DNA of 37,781 nucleotides from Burkholderiales bacterium (GCA_019510465.1 JAEKKH010000166.1:1-37781); one strand, 5' to 3'. Positions 24,267-32,447 are shown, counted from the first letter of the stretch. Notes: a model not told the origin generated them from the letters alone. Made by a program: numbers and translations.

Positions 24267-26534
24267 TCAGTTCGACCGCACGGACTCCAGCAGGCGGGCC
24301 GCATCGGCGTGCTGGCCGCAGCGGATCTGCGAGATCACCACGCCTTCGAGGGCGTCGTGGTCGCTGCCGTCGGTCGACAGCAGGGCGCCGTAGAGGTCCA
24401 TCGCGCGGTCGGGGTGGCCGAGGTCCAGGCTCATCTGGGCCAGGACGCGGAGCATCTCGCGGTCGTCGCGGGCGCGGCCGAGGCGGGCGCGCCAGGTCGG
24501 GTTGCCCATGGCCTGCTCGCCGGCGGCGACGGTCGTCTCCTCCAGGCCCTCGACGACGATGCCGGCGGTCGCCGTGGCGCTGCCGCGCTCGGCGGTGATG
24601 GCGGCCGGGATCTCGGCGGCCGCCGCAAACGGCTCGGCTGCGGCGATCGGGGCCGCCATCGCCGCGCCAGCGGGCGTCGCCGGCGGGATCGCGGGACGCG
24701 GCTCGCCGGCGCGGCGCGCGGCCGCCGGCGCCACGGCCTGCGCCGCGAACCCGCTGGCGCGGATCTGCGCATGCTCGGGGTTGACCAGCACCAGCATGAT
24801 CGTCGCCAGGTCGGGGCTGCCGTCGTTGCTGCGCGTATGCGTGGCAGCGGCCAGCGTGAAGCCTTCGCGTTCGAACAGCGCGCTCAGCTCGGCCAGCGTC
24901 CATTCGCGGATGTGGGCCGGGTTGGGCGGCGGGCCCATGTGGACCTTGCCCCAGGTGCGCTCGCGGTCCGGCGTCGACAGCACCAGCGCCGGCGCATGCG
25001 CGAGCAGCTCGCGCAGCGCGTGCATGAGACTGCGCGGGTCGACCAGGTGCTCGATGACGTCCGAGCAGACGACGACGGAATGGCGCAGCACGCGCGCGGG
25101 CAGCGGCAGCATCGAGATGTCCTCGAAGTCGGCCTCCAGCCAGGTGCCGAACGGGAACTTCGTGCGGCAGTGTTCCATGTTGCCGCCGTAATCGACGCCG
25201 ATCAGCTTGAACTCGGGGTGCAGCGCGCTCAGCTTGCGCGCCTGGCCGCAGCCGATGTCGACGAGCGTGTCGCACTGCAGCGAGCGCGCGATCTCGGCGG
25301 CGGTCGGGTAGACGTCGGGCTGCCAGGTCAGGCCGTCGTCGGGCGTGTCGGCGTAGTAGACGGGCTTGGCGCGCGACACGTAGGCCGCGGGCAGGTCGAA
25401 CCGGTCGGCGGCGCGCGCGGGCGCGGCGGCGCGCTGCGCGCCGGCCGGGCGGCGGTCGCCGGCGATCATCATCTGGCCGACGTCCAGGCCGTTGACCAGC
25501 TGCACGTCGAAGTGCTCGGCGAACAGGTCGCGCCACCACTCGACGGAGCGCACGGTCAGGTGCAGGTTCTCGCCCTGCGGGCCGAGCAGGCCGCTCAGGC
25601 GCGTCGACACCGACACCAGGATCGAGTCCGCCAGGCGCGCGGCCTCGCGCAGCACGACGCGGATGTCGTTCTCGGTCAGGTGCTCCAGCACATCGACCGA
25701 CACGAAACGGTCGAACTTCTGCGTCAGGCCGGCCAGCGTGATGCAGTCGCCGTTGATCTTGTTGCGGATGGGGATGCGGTTGAACGCGACCTTGGAGACC
25801 TCGAGCGCCGTCACGCGGTTGCCCTGCTTCTCCATGTAGGCCGACAGGTCGCCGTTGCCCGCGCCGAACTCGAGGATGGACTCGTGCTGGATGACGCAGC
25901 CGAGCTGGCGATACAGCGCCAGGCCTTCGTTGACGTTGTAGCCGGCGTGCTCGGCGTGGCAGAAGTTGTACAGGCTCGCGTAGTCGTAGCTCTGGCCGTA
26001 GAACACCGCGCCGGGCAGGCCCAGCAGCAGTTCGCGCTCGGTGCCGCTGTGCGTGGTGGCCGGCTGCGCGCCCGGGTTCCAGTAGTGGCCGCTGGCGAAG
26101 CCGTCGAAGCCGAACAGGCTGAACTGCAGGCCCAGCTTGCTGCACAGCGCGGCCAGCGCCAGGCCGGTGGACGGGTTGGGGACGGCCGGCACGAGCGCAT
26201 GGACGTCGGTCGCGGCGCAGATCAGCGCGAAGCCGCTGCGCTGCTCGAAGTCGGCGACGCCGGCGGACTCGCGCGCGTCGCGGGCGAACGGCGAGAACTC
26301 GCCGACCTGTCCGCGCGCCTCGATGTCGTTCCAGCCGGAGGTGCAGCGCAGCGTCGTGCGGGTGCCGACGACGGACTCGTAGCTCTCGAGCCGGTAGTTG
26401 TTGAGCCGGATCACGCTCGGGTGATGATCGATCGCGGCGCCCATGGCCCCCGCGGGGACGCCGTTGCCGACGATGGCGATCGGCTGGGGCAGCGCCTGCA
26501 GCAGCTCTTCAGTGCACGAGAAGGTTTGGCTCAT
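24267..26534 (-). CDS. GT29 sialyltransferase-like / double methyltransferase fusion protein
   Basis: 755 residues; GGAG precedes the ATG. Residues about 15-185 look like a family 29 sialyltransferase: IAIVGNG (19-24), AIDHHPSVIRLNNY and VGTRTTLR as the L motif; NPSTGLALAALCSKLGLQF with LFGFDGF as the S motif; SGHYW (149-152) and His162 followed by acidic residues as the late motifs. Residues about 185-355 are a methyltransferase (LEFGAGNGDLSAYM, VSVDVLEHLTEND). Residues about 420-590 are a second one (LVDIGCGQARKLSALHP, VVVCSDVIEHLVDPRSLM). After an Ala/Pro-rich linker, the last 75 residues form helical TPR-like pairs. The donor may be a CMP-activated sugar, but no sialic- or pseudaminic-acid synthesis genes are in the window. 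Location beside flhDC and likeness in design to the GT/MT fusion at 3785-5290 suggest glycan work on flagellin; this is inferred. Confidence 0.82.
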   Translation of the reverse strand: MSQTFSCTEELLQALPQPIAIVGNGVPAGAMGAAIDHHPSVIRLNNYRLESYESVVGTRTTLRCTSGWNDIEARGQVGEFSPFARDARESAGVADFEQRSGFALICAATDVHALVPAVPNPSTGLALAALCSKLGLQFSLFGFDGFASGHYWNPGAQPATTHSGTERELLLGLPGAVFYGQSYDYASLYNFCHAEHAGYNVNEGLALYRQLGCVIQHESILEFGAGNGDLSAYMEKQGNRVTALEVSKVAFNRIPIRNKINGDCITLAGLTQKFDRFVSVDVLEHLTENDIRVVLREAARLADSILVSVSTRLSGLLGPQGENLHLTVRSVEWWRDLFAEHFDVQLVNGLDVGQMMIAGDRRPAGAQRAAAPARAADRFDLPAAYVSRAKPVYYADTPDDGLTWQPDVYPTAAEIARSLQCDTLVDIGCGQARKLSALHPEFKLIGVDYGGNMEHCRTKFPFGTWLEADFEDISMLPLPARVLRHSVVVCSDVIEHLVDPRSLMHALRELLAHAPALVLSTPDRERTWGKVHMGPPPNPAHIREWTLAELSALFEREGFTLAAATHTRSNDGSPDLATIMLVLVNPEHAQIRASGFAAQAVAPAAARRAGEPRPAIPPATPAGAAMAAPIAAAEPFAAAAEIPAAITAERGSATATAGIVVEGLEETTVAAGEQAMGNPTWRARLGRARDDREMLRVLAQMSLDLGHPDRAMDLYGALLSTDGSDHDALEGVVISQIRCGQHADAARLLESVRSN

Positions 26535-26926
26535 GGGCTCTCCGGTTCAGGAGTGGACGACCGACTCGACGATCGCCACGGGAATGCGCCCATGCTATGA
26601 GGCCCTCGCCGCCTCCAAAGCGGGAAGAAGTGGGCCCTTTTCGGGGTTAATGAACGCCGGGCGGGCGCCGACGGGGGTGACATGTCGGTCGCGCGCCGGG
26701 AGTTGCACCGGGCCTCCTGTCGGGCACGGCGCCGCGCTCCGATCGATCGTCCAGGCCTGCATTCGACCGCCAGATCGCAGTTTGTAGGAATTTGCCTGAC
26801 AACGTTCCTGGCGCGAGCCCGACTCAAGTCGCCGAAGTGGGCTTATGTTGCCTCCCAGTTCAGCGCTTTAAAGTCCATCTCACGTTGACACCGTTTCTAC
26901 CTCCACCGGACACAAGGACAAGCATC
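26535..26926. promoter_or_regulatory. Intergenic region between the GT29 fusion gene and flhD
   Basis: 392 bp, divergent genes, with an AT-richer stretch from about 26780 onward that should hold the flhDC promoter. It has TATGTT (26845-26850), the 8-bp palindrome CTTTAAAG and TTGACA (26885-26890), but no properly spaced -35/-10 pair that I can defend. The flhD leader would be regulated, as in other FlhDC bacteria. On the minus strand CCCGAAAA (26645-26638) resembles a sigma28 -10, but without a -35. Nothing that looks like a gene. Confidence 0.45.
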
Positions 26927-27250
26927 ATGGAAACCAATCAAATCCTCGCCGAGATCCGCGAAGCGAACCTGTCGTACATGATGCTGGCGCAAAGCCTGAT
27001 CCGCTCGGATCGCGAGCAGGCGCTGTTTCGCCTGGGCATCTCGGAAGAGACGGCGAACATGATCTCGTCGCTGACCCCGGCGCAGATGATGAAGATCGCC
27101 TCGGGCAACACGCTGCTGTGCCGCTTCCGCATGGACGACGACCTGGTCTGGAACCTGATCACCAGCCACGGCAAGACCGCCGCGAACGAGACCGTCTCGC
27201 GCCTGCACGCCTCCATCCTGATGGCCGGCCGCCACCAGGAAGCCGCGTAA
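26927..27250 (+). CDS. flhD: Flagellar transcriptional activator FlhD
   Basis: 107 residues. METNQILAEIREANLSYMMLAQSLIRSDREQALFRLGISEE is the conserved FlhD N-terminus, followed by ISSLTPAQMMKIASGNTLLCRFRMDD, with the cysteine in NTLLCRF (Cys65) that in the enterobacterial protein links the dimer. With FlhC it forms the heterohexamer that switches on class II flagellar promoters. The ATG at 26927 has AAGGA upstream; an open extension to 26792 is not supported. Sixty bases separate it from flhC. Confidence 0.97.
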   Translation: METNQILAEIREANLSYMMLAQSLIRSDREQALFRLGISEETANMISSLTPAQMMKIASGNTLLCRFRMDDDLVWNLITSHGKTAANETVSRLHASILMAGRHQEAA

Positions 27251-27310
27251 GCCGCCGCCGCACGCCGCGCCACTCGACGACACAACAAAGCCCGCAGGCA
27301 GGAGATCACC

Positions 27311-27853
27311 ATGAGCCGCGTCAAGAGCATCCTCACCGAAGCCCGCCAGATCGAGCGCGCCGTCACGCTGATCAAGCTGGGCGCCCGCCTGCAGGTTCTC
27401 GAGTCGGAAACCGATCTCTCCTACGAGCGGCTGCTGCGCCTGTACAAGGAAGTCTCGGGCCGCAGCCCGTCCAAGGGCCAGCTGCCCTTCTCGACGGACT
27501 GGTTCATGACCTGGCAGCCCAACATCGACGCCAGCCTCTTCCTGAACATCCACGAGTACCTGAACAAGGCCGCGGCGATGGAAGAGATCGACACGGTGAT
27601 CAAAGCCTACCAGCTCTACATGGAGCAGACCGAGGCGCAGGGCCTGGAGCCGCTGCTGTCCGTCACCCGCGCCTGGCGCCTGGTGAAGTTCGTCGACAAC
27701 GGCATGCTGACGCTGACCAAGTGCACCAAGTGCAGCGGCAACTTCGTCACCCACCCGCACGAGATGGCGCGCCATTTCGTCTGCGGGCTGTGCAACCCGC
27801 CGGCTCGCGCCGGCAAGGGCAAGGCGGCCGGCGCCCTGTCCCTGACCCACTGA
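27311..27853 (+). CDS. flhC: Flagellar transcriptional activator FlhC
   Basis: 180 residues, a normal length. Helical N-terminus (RQIERAVTLIKLGARLQVLESET), core QLPFSTDWFMTWQPNIDAS and AYQLYMEQTEA, then the zinc cluster Cys138-x2-Cys141 (KCTKC) and Cys158-x2-Cys161 (CGLC), which is characteristic of FlhC. It binds DNA with FlhD at flagellar promoters. GGAG precedes the ATG. It is the master switch for the mot, che, fli and probably the glycosylation genes in this region. Confidence 0.97.
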   Translation: MSRVKSILTEARQIERAVTLIKLGARLQVLESETDLSYERLLRLYKEVSGRSPSKGQLPFSTDWFMTWQPNIDASLFLNIHEYLNKAAAMEEIDTVIKAYQLYMEQTEAQGLEPLLSVTRAWRLVKFVDNGMLTLTKCTKCSGNFVTHPHEMARHFVCGLCNPPARAGKGKAAGALSLTH

Positions 27854-27945
27854 ACGACGGATCCGCGTACCGGCGGCGTCGACGTGCGGAAGTCCAGCAT
27901 CCTGAACGGAATGGGCACCGCGAGCCGTGAACTAGTACGCGATTC

Positions 27946-28076
27946 TTTACAGACCCGGGCTTGATTGGTGGAACAAACCGCCCGATATGAGGTCTAGTAG
28001 TTACTGTTTTTTCTTGCTTGTCTCCTCCTAGCACAACCCCTGTGCTTTCCAAGGCGATCCGGATGGATCGCCTTTT
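27946..28076 (+). ncRNA. Candidate small RNA or long flhDC 3' UTR ending in an intrinsic terminator
   Basis: An AT-rich stretch with TTTACA (27946-27951), TATGAG (27986-27991) and TAGTAGTTACT is followed by a hairpin AGCACA-acccc-TGTGCT and then the strong terminator at 28051-28076. No ORF with coding character lies inside. The promoter match is weak. A processed 3' UTR of flhC is an equal possibility. Confidence 0.3.
28051..28076 (+). terminator. Strong intrinsic terminator downstream of flhC
   Basis: AAGGCGATCC (28051-28060), loop GGAT, GGATCGCCTT (28065-28074), then TTTT to 28076: a perfect 10-bp stem whose last bases begin a U-run. This is one of only two textbook rho-independent terminators that I find in the window. 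It lies 197 bp after the flhC stop. Confidence 0.9.
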
Positions 28077-28077
28077 C

Positions 28078-28138
28078 GGCGGAGCCGGATCCGCCGCTCC
28101 CTTGAACTCCTGTCGGGCTGCCCGGGCGGCAGCGCCGG
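28078..28138 (+). repeat. 61-bp direct repeat, copy A
   Basis: Begins GGCGGAGCCGGATCCGCC, a 6-bp inverted repeat (GGCGGA/TCCGCC), and includes CTCCCTTGAACTCCTGTCGG. It differs from copy B (28202-28262) at only four positions (G/A, C/T, C/T, C/T). Starts two bases after the terminator. Repetition period 124 bp. Confidence 0.85.
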
Positions 28139-28201
28139 ATCGGCTTGCGCTTCGCGGCGCTGGCAGCGACATAGCCCGAGGGGGCCGGCCGCGAACGGCC
28201 C

Positions 28202-28262
28202 GGCGGAGCCGAATCCGCCGCTCCCTTGAACTCCTGTCGGGTTGCCTGGGCGGCAGTGCCGG
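28202..28262 (+). repeat. 61-bp direct repeat, copy B
   Basis: Nearly identical to copy A; starts GGCGGAGCCGAATCCGCC, which keeps the 6-bp inverted repeat, and ends GGCGGCAGTGCCGG. Lies 106 bp before the next gene. May belong to an interspersed repeat family of the genome. Confidence 0.85.
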
Positions 28263-28367
28263 CACCGGGCCCTGGCACGACCGTCGCCCGAAACAAGGGG
28301 CAAGACGGCCGGGAAACGTGCTCTTTTCGACCGGGCGCCGAAGTCCCTCCGCCGGGACACTGGGCGG

Positions 28368-29141
28368 ATGGCATCGTTCCCGTCTCCCCGTCCTGCCGCG
28401 TCGGCGCGCCTGCCCGCGCTGCGCTGGCCGCTGCCGGCGCTGCTCGCGTGGGCCGCGGGCTGGGCGGCGATGCTCGGGCTGGCGCGCATGGCCGCGCTGC
28501 CGCCGGCGCTCGCCGTCACGGCCGGGCTGGTCGTGGCCGCGCTGCCAGCGCTGTTGGCCGCCACGTTCTGGCGGCGGGTCATCATGGCGGGCGGATTCCC
28601 GGTGTCGCTGCTGGCCACGGGGGTTGGCGGCGTGCTGCCTGCCTGGGCCTGGCTGCTGCCGCTGGCGGCGCTGGCGCTCGCCTATCCCGTCACCGCCTGG
28701 CGCGACGCGCCGATGTTCCCCACCCCGCGTGCCGCGCTGGCCGGGCTCGACCGCCACGTCGTGCTGCCGCCGTCGCCCAGCGTGCTGGACGCCGGCTGCG
28801 GCATGGGCCATGGCCTGCGCGCCCTGCGGGCCGTGTGGCCGCAGGCGCGGCTGTCGGGCATCGAGTGGAGCTGGCCGCTGGCGCTCGCCACCCGGCTGCG
28901 CTGCCCGTGGGCGAGCGTCGCGCGCGGCGACATGTGGCGCGGTTCCTGGGCCGGGCACGACCTGGTCTACCTGTTCCAGCGCCCGGAAAGCATGGCGCGC
29001 GCGCTGGCCAAGGCCGACGCGGAGATGCGGCCCGGCAGCTGGGTGGTCAGCCTCGAGTTCGAGGCCGCCGGCCGGCGCGCCCACGCGCGGATGGCGCTGC
29101 CCTCGGGGCGACCCGTCTGGATCTACCGGATCGGAGCCTGA
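28368..29141 (+). CDS. Membrane-anchored class I SAM-dependent methyltransferase
   Basis: 257 residues from ATG 28368; the open frame extends to 28242 but through repeat sequence, so the shorter form is chosen. Two pairs of hydrophobic helices (about 18-70 and 75-110) precede a methyltransferase domain (about 135-250) with motif I VLDAGCGMGHGLRAL (Asp141 onward), GIEWSWPLA as the acidic loop and GDMWRGSWAGHDLVYLFQRPESM. The substrate is unknown. The gene sits between flhC and motA, possibly in the motA transcript group but with the sigma28 site at 29235 separating them. No clear Shine-Dalgarno; GACACT lies six bases before the ATG. Confidence 0.78.
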   Translation: MASFPSPRPAASARLPALRWPLPALLAWAAGWAAMLGLARMAALPPALAVTAGLVVAALPALLAATFWRRVIMAGGFPVSLLATGVGGVLPAWAWLLPLAALALAYPVTAWRDAPMFPTPRAALAGLDRHVVLPPSPSVLDAGCGMGHGLRALRAVWPQARLSGIEWSWPLALATRLRCPWASVARGDMWRGSWAGHDLVYLFQRPESMARALAKADAEMRPGSWVVSLEFEAAGRRAHARMALPSGRPVWIYRIGA

Positions 29142-29234
29142 CATGACCGGCGCCGCATCACGCCTTTCCCACGCGCTGCCGCCCTTGCGCGGCCATTTGG
29201 GGGTGAATTTCGTTCAAATCGCGCCGAACGCGTC

Positions 29235-29263
29235 CTCAAGCCGCGCGCCGGACCCGTCGATAA
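29235..29263 (+). promoter_or_regulatory. Sigma28 (FliA)-type promoter for motA
   Basis: CTCAAG (29235-29240), 15 nt, GTCGATAA (29256-29263), which matches 7 of 8 of GCCGATAA. It has the same architecture as the flagellin site at 298-326. The predicted leader is about 55 nt. This is the strongest match in the window. Confidence 0.8.
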
Positions 29264-29324
29264 AGCCGCATGGCCCCCAAAGGCAGCGGGCCCACATGCA
29301 CAAAGAACTGGATCGGTACCCAAA

Positions 29325-30185
29325 ATGTTCGTGATCGTCGGCTGGCTCGTCGCACTGGCTTGCATCTTCGGCGTGTTCGTCGCGCACGGCGGCAACATCC
29401 ATGTGATCCTGCACGCGCTCCCCTTCGAGATGATCACCATCGTCGGGGCGGCCGGCGGCGCCTTCCTGGCCAACAACCAGATGAAGGTCGTCAAGTCGGC
29501 GATGAAGGGCATCGGCTCCTGCTTCAAGGGCAGCAAGTTCAGCAAGGCCCGCTACATGGAGCTGCTGTCCCTGCTCTACGACATCCTGCAGAAGGCGCGC
29601 AAGGAAGGCCTGATGTCCATCGAGAAGGACGTCGAGGATCCGCACGGCTCCGCGCTGTTCCAGAAGTACCCGATCGTCGGCAACGACCACCACGTGGTGG
29701 AGTTCGTCACCGACTATCTCCGCATGATGGTCTCGGGCAACCTGAACGCCCACGAGATCGAGTCGCTGATGGACTCCGAGATCGACACGCACCACAACGA
29801 GGAACACGCCGCCGTGGCCGCCATCGCGCGCCTGGCGGGCGGCCTGCCGGCGTTCGGCATCGTCGCGGCCGTGCTGGGCGTGGTCAACACCATGGGCTCG
29901 GTGGGCCAGCCGCCGGCGGTGCTGGGCGGCATGATCGGCTCGGCGCTGGTGGGCACCTTCCTGGGCATCCTGCTGGCCTACGGCTTCGTCGAGCCGCTGG
30001 GCGGGCTGCTGGAACAGAAGGTGGAGGACGCCGGCAAGGAGCTGCAGTGCATCAAGACCACGCTGCTGGCCTCCATGCAGGGCTACGCCCCGCAGGTGGC
30101 CATCGAGTTCGGCCGCAAGGTGCTGTACTCGCTCGACCGCCCCACCTTCATCGAGCTCGAGAGCCACGTGAAGGGCAGGAAGTAG
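29325..30185 (+). CDS. motA: Flagellar motor stator protein MotA
   Basis: 286 residues, typical of MotA. Membrane segments at about 1-22 and 30-50 (MFVIVGWLVALACIFGVFVA, FEMITIVGAAGGAFLANNQMK), a large cytoplasmic loop containing ARYMELLSLLYDILQKARKEG and FVTDYLRMM (residues that contact FliG lie in this loop), and two C-terminal helices: LAGGLPAFGIVAAVLGVVNTMG with the conserved Pro of the proton path, and VLGGMIGSALVGTFLGILLAYGF. With MotB it forms the proton-driven stator. The ATG has only a weak ribosome site (GGAT). First gene of motA-motB-cheY-cheZ. Confidence 0.98.
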   Translation: MFVIVGWLVALACIFGVFVAHGGNIHVILHALPFEMITIVGAAGGAFLANNQMKVVKSAMKGIGSCFKGSKFSKARYMELLSLLYDILQKARKEGLMSIEKDVEDPHGSALFQKYPIVGNDHHVVEFVTDYLRMMVSGNLNAHEIESLMDSEIDTHHNEEHAAVAAIARLAGGLPAFGIVAAVLGVVNTMGSVGQPPAVLGGMIGSALVGTFLGILLAYGFVEPLGGLLEQKVEDAGKELQCIKTTLLASMQGYAPQVAIEFGRKVLYSLDRPTFIELESHVKGRK

Positions 30186-30189
30186 GACC

Positions 30190-31146
30190 ATGGCCGGCGA
30201 CTCGAAGAAGCTCCAGCCGATCATCATCAAGCGCGTCAAGAAGGGCGGCCATGTCGCCCACGGCGGCGCCTGGAAGATCGCCTACGCCGACTTCGTGACG
30301 GCGATGATGGCGTTCTTCCTGCTGATGTGGCTGCTGGGCTCGACCACCGACGGCGACAAGAAGGGCATCGCCGACTACTTCCAGTCGCCGCTGAAGATCG
30401 CGCTGGCCGGCGGTTCCGGCTCGGGCGATTCCAACTCCATCCTCAAGGGCGGCGGCGAGAGCCTGACGTCCACGGTGGGCCAGATCAAGAAGGGCGAGGT
30501 CGAGGCCACGCGCAACACGATCAACCTGCACAAGCTCAAGCAGGAGCAGATCCGCGCGGAGGTCGCGCGGCTGGAGAACCTGAAGCAGGAGATCCAGCAG
30601 AAGCTGCAGGGCAACGAGAAGCTCAAGGACATCAGCTCGCAGATCCGGCTCGACATGACCCGCGACGGCCTGCGCATCCAGATCGTCGACGACCAGAACC
30701 GGCCGATGTTCGCCTCCGGCTCGGCCCAGATCGCCCCCTACATGAAGGACCTGCTGCGCGAGATCGGCTCCGTCCTGACCGAGGTGCCCAACCACCTCAC
30801 GCTCGAGGGCCACACCGACGCCCAGCCCTTCCCCGGCGGCGACCGCGGGTACAGCAACTGGGAGCTGTCGGCCGACCGCGCCAACGCCTCGCGGCGCGAG
30901 CTCATCGCCGGCGGCCTGGCCGACGACCGCGTGCTGCGGGTTCAGGGCCTGGCGTCCAGCCAGCCCTTCGACGAGAAGGATCCGCTGGCGCCCACCAATC
31001 GCCGCATCAGCATCATCGTGATGAACCGCGAGGCGGAGGACCGGATGTTCCGCACCGCGCCCGAGCCGGGCGTCGCCGAACCGGCGGAATCCGCCTCGAG
31101 TGCGACCAATTTCACTGCCGCCGGCTCAACTGCGGCCCCCCACTGA
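30190..31146 (+). CDS. motB: Flagellar motor stator protein MotB
   Basis: 318 residues. A short cytoplasmic N-terminus, the plug/membrane segment [23 protein letters not shown] with the proton-carrying aspartate at residue 34 (AYADF), a coiled helical linker rich in Lys/Glu (about 85-145: [22 protein letters not shown]), and an OmpA-like peptidoglycan-binding domain (about 155-285: [35 protein letters not shown]). The C-terminal 35 residues are Ser/Ala/Thr-rich. GTAGG precedes the ATG, four bases after motA. A sigma28-like site lies at its 3' end. Confidence 0.97.
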   Translation: MAGDSKKLQPIIIKRVKKGGHVAHGGAWKIAYADFVTAMMAFFLLMWLLGSTTDGDKKGIADYFQSPLKIALAGGSGSGDSNSILKGGGESLTSTVGQIKKGEVEATRNTINLHKLKQEQIRAEVARLENLKQEIQQKLQGNEKLKDISSQIRLDMTRDGLRIQIVDDQNRPMFASGSAQIAPYMKDLLREIGSVLTEVPNHLTLEGHTDAQPFPGGDRGYSNWELSADRANASRRELIAGGLADDRVLRVQGLASSQPFDEKDPLAPTNRRISIIVMNREAEDRMFRTAPEPGVAEPAESASSATNFTAAGSTAAPH

Positions 31147-31153
31147 CCGATAT
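31125..31153 (+). promoter_or_regulatory. Sigma28 (FliA)-type promoter before cheY
   Basis: CTCAAC (31125-31130), 15 nt, ACCGATAT (31146-31153), which matches 6 of 8 of GCCGATAA. It overlaps the motB stop codon. It would give cheY-cheZ a transcript apart from motAB, with a leader of about 25 nt. Confidence 0.5.
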
Positions 31154-31184
31154 CACTTCAGCATTTCGCCCGCCTGAGGACCCC

Positions 31185-31583
31185 ATGAGCAATCCAACCG
31201 ACCTTAAATTCCTTGTCGTCGACGACTTCTCCACCATGCGCCGCATCGTCCGCGGGCTCCTGAAGGAGATGGGCTGCAACAACTGCGAGGAAGCCGAAGA
31301 CGGCCAGGTCGCGTTGAACATGCTCAAGGCCGCGAAGTTCGATTTCGTGGTCTCGGACATCAACATGCCCAACATGAACGGCTTCGACCTGCTCAAGGCG
31401 ATCAAGGCCGACGACACCCTCAAGCACCTGCCGGTGCTGATGGTGACGGCCGAGGCGCGCAAGGAAGACATCGTGCTGGCCGCGCAGTCGGGCGCCGCGG
31501 GCTACATCGTCAAGCCGTTCACGAAGGCGACGCTGGAAGAGAAGGTCCAGAAGATCATGCAGAAACTGGCGGCAACGGCCTGA
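31185..31583 (+). CDS. cheY: Chemotaxis response regulator CheY (first copy)
   Basis: 132 residues, a single receiver domain. Acidic pair DD at 13-14 ([15 protein letters not shown]), phospho-acceptor Asp58 ([16 protein letters not shown]), Thr in [19 protein letters not shown] and Lys in [15 protein letters not shown]. The high likeness to the enterobacterial CheY, including MRRIVR and [11 protein letters not shown], marks it as the motor-binding type that contacts FliM. TGAGGA precedes the ATG. Followed by cheZ after 16 bp. Confidence 0.97.
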   Translation: MSNPTDLKFLVVDDFSTMRRIVRGLLKEMGCNNCEEAEDGQVALNMLKAAKFDFVVSDINMPNMNGFDLLKAIKADDTLKHLPVLMVTAEARKEDIVLAAQSGAAGYIVKPFTKATLEEKVQKIMQKLAATA

Positions 31584-31599
31584 CCCGAGGGAGCCCATC

Positions 31600-32232
31600 A
31601 TGAAAATGGAAGACATCGCCTCGCTCAAGCCGTCGGATTCGCTCGCCGTCTCGCCGGAGGTGTTCCAGCAGCTGGGCACGATCACGCGCCTGCTGCACGA
31701 CACCATGCAGCAACTGGGCGTGATGCCCAAGCTCCAGATCGCCACCGACGGCCTGCCCGATGCCCGCAGCCGCCTGAGCTACATCGCCACGAAGACGGCC
31801 GCCGCCGCCGAGAAGGTGCTGAACTCGGTCGACAAGGCCAAGGCGGACCACAAGTCCATCTCGGAAGCCACGCGCGCCATCGGTGCCCAGATCGTCGCCG
31901 ACCCGGTCAAGGCCGTGGCCTCGGGGGCCGTCATGAACTTCGTCAACGAAGTGGAATCGGCCACGAGCCGCATCGACGACCACCTCACCGACATCATGAT
32001 GGCGCAGGACTTCCACGACCTGACGGGCCAGGTCGTCGCCAAGGTCGTCACGCTGGCCAATGACCTGGAAGACAGCCTCGTCAAGCTGCTGATCCAGGTG
32101 GTGCCGGAAGGCGTGCGCGAACAGGTCGACCCGAACGTGCTGAACGGCCCGGTCGTCAATCCGGAAGGCCGCACGGACGTGGTGTCCAGCCAGGGCGAAG
32201 TCGACGACCTGCTGGCCAGCCTCGGCTTCTGA
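31600..32232 (+). CDS. cheZ: CheY-P phosphatase CheZ
   Basis: 210 residues, nearly all helical. The active-site motif Asp140-Leu-Thr-Gly-Gln144 (QDFHDLTGQVVAKVV) corresponds to D143 and Q147 of E. coli CheZ, the Gln that positions the attacking water. The C-terminus QGEVDDLLASLGF is the CheY-P-binding peptide. FQQLGTITRLLHD forms the N-terminal helix. It shortens the lifetime of CheY-P and so terminates the tumbling signal. The ATG follows GAGGGAGCC. A strong terminator ends the operon 24 bases after the stop. Confidence 0.97.
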   Translation: MKMEDIASLKPSDSLAVSPEVFQQLGTITRLLHDTMQQLGVMPKLQIATDGLPDARSRLSYIATKTAAAAEKVLNSVDKAKADHKSISEATRAIGAQIVADPVKAVASGAVMNFVNEVESATSRIDDHLTDIMMAQDFHDLTGQVVAKVVTLANDLEDSLVKLLIQVVPEGVREQVDPNVLNGPVVNPEGRTDVVSSQGEVDDLLASLGF

Positions 32233-32255
32233 AAGCCTCGTTGCTCCCACGAAGA

Positions 32256-32279
32256 CGCCCGCACGATGCGGGCGCTTTT
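32256..32279 (+). terminator. Intrinsic terminator after cheZ
   Basis: CGCCCGCA (32256-32263), loop CGA, TGCGGGCG (32267-32274), then CTTTT: an 8-bp stem and U-run closing motAB-cheYZ. The DUF1801 gene converges on it from the right. Confidence 0.9.
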
Positions 32280-32447
32280 CATGGCGACGTCCGCGGCGGC
32301 GCGATCGGGAGATCGAGTGCGTGCGACGACACAAGACTCCGGACGCCGGCCGGCGTGGGACGTCGGCCAGATTGACGCCGGAGTGAGGCGGCACGGCCTC
32401 GGCATGCCCATGCCGGGCCGAAGGCGGCGCGCAGGAAGCCGCCGCCG

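Larger units (their letters stand above)
27854..28367 (+). other. Gene-free 514-bp region after flhC
   Basis: No convincing gene: the frames here lack start sites and one frame only spans the direct repeats. The left part (27930-28050) is unusually AT-rich and runs into the intrinsic terminator at 28051-28076, so it could be a separate transcript or the flhC 3' end. The right part holds two 61-bp direct repeats (28078-28138 and 28202-28262) and GC-rich hairpins. Confidence 0.6.

Noticed and set aside
26638-26645. CCCGAAAA on the minus strand as a sigma28 -10 for the GT29 fusion gene
   Set aside because: There is no CTCAA-like -35 at the 15-nt spacing shared by the other sites; the octamer alone is expected by chance.
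28028-28618. Minus-strand open frame across the direct repeats
   Set aside because: It repeats the same peptide at each DNA repeat, has no domain, and overlaps the plus-strand methyltransferase; it results from GC-rich repeats.
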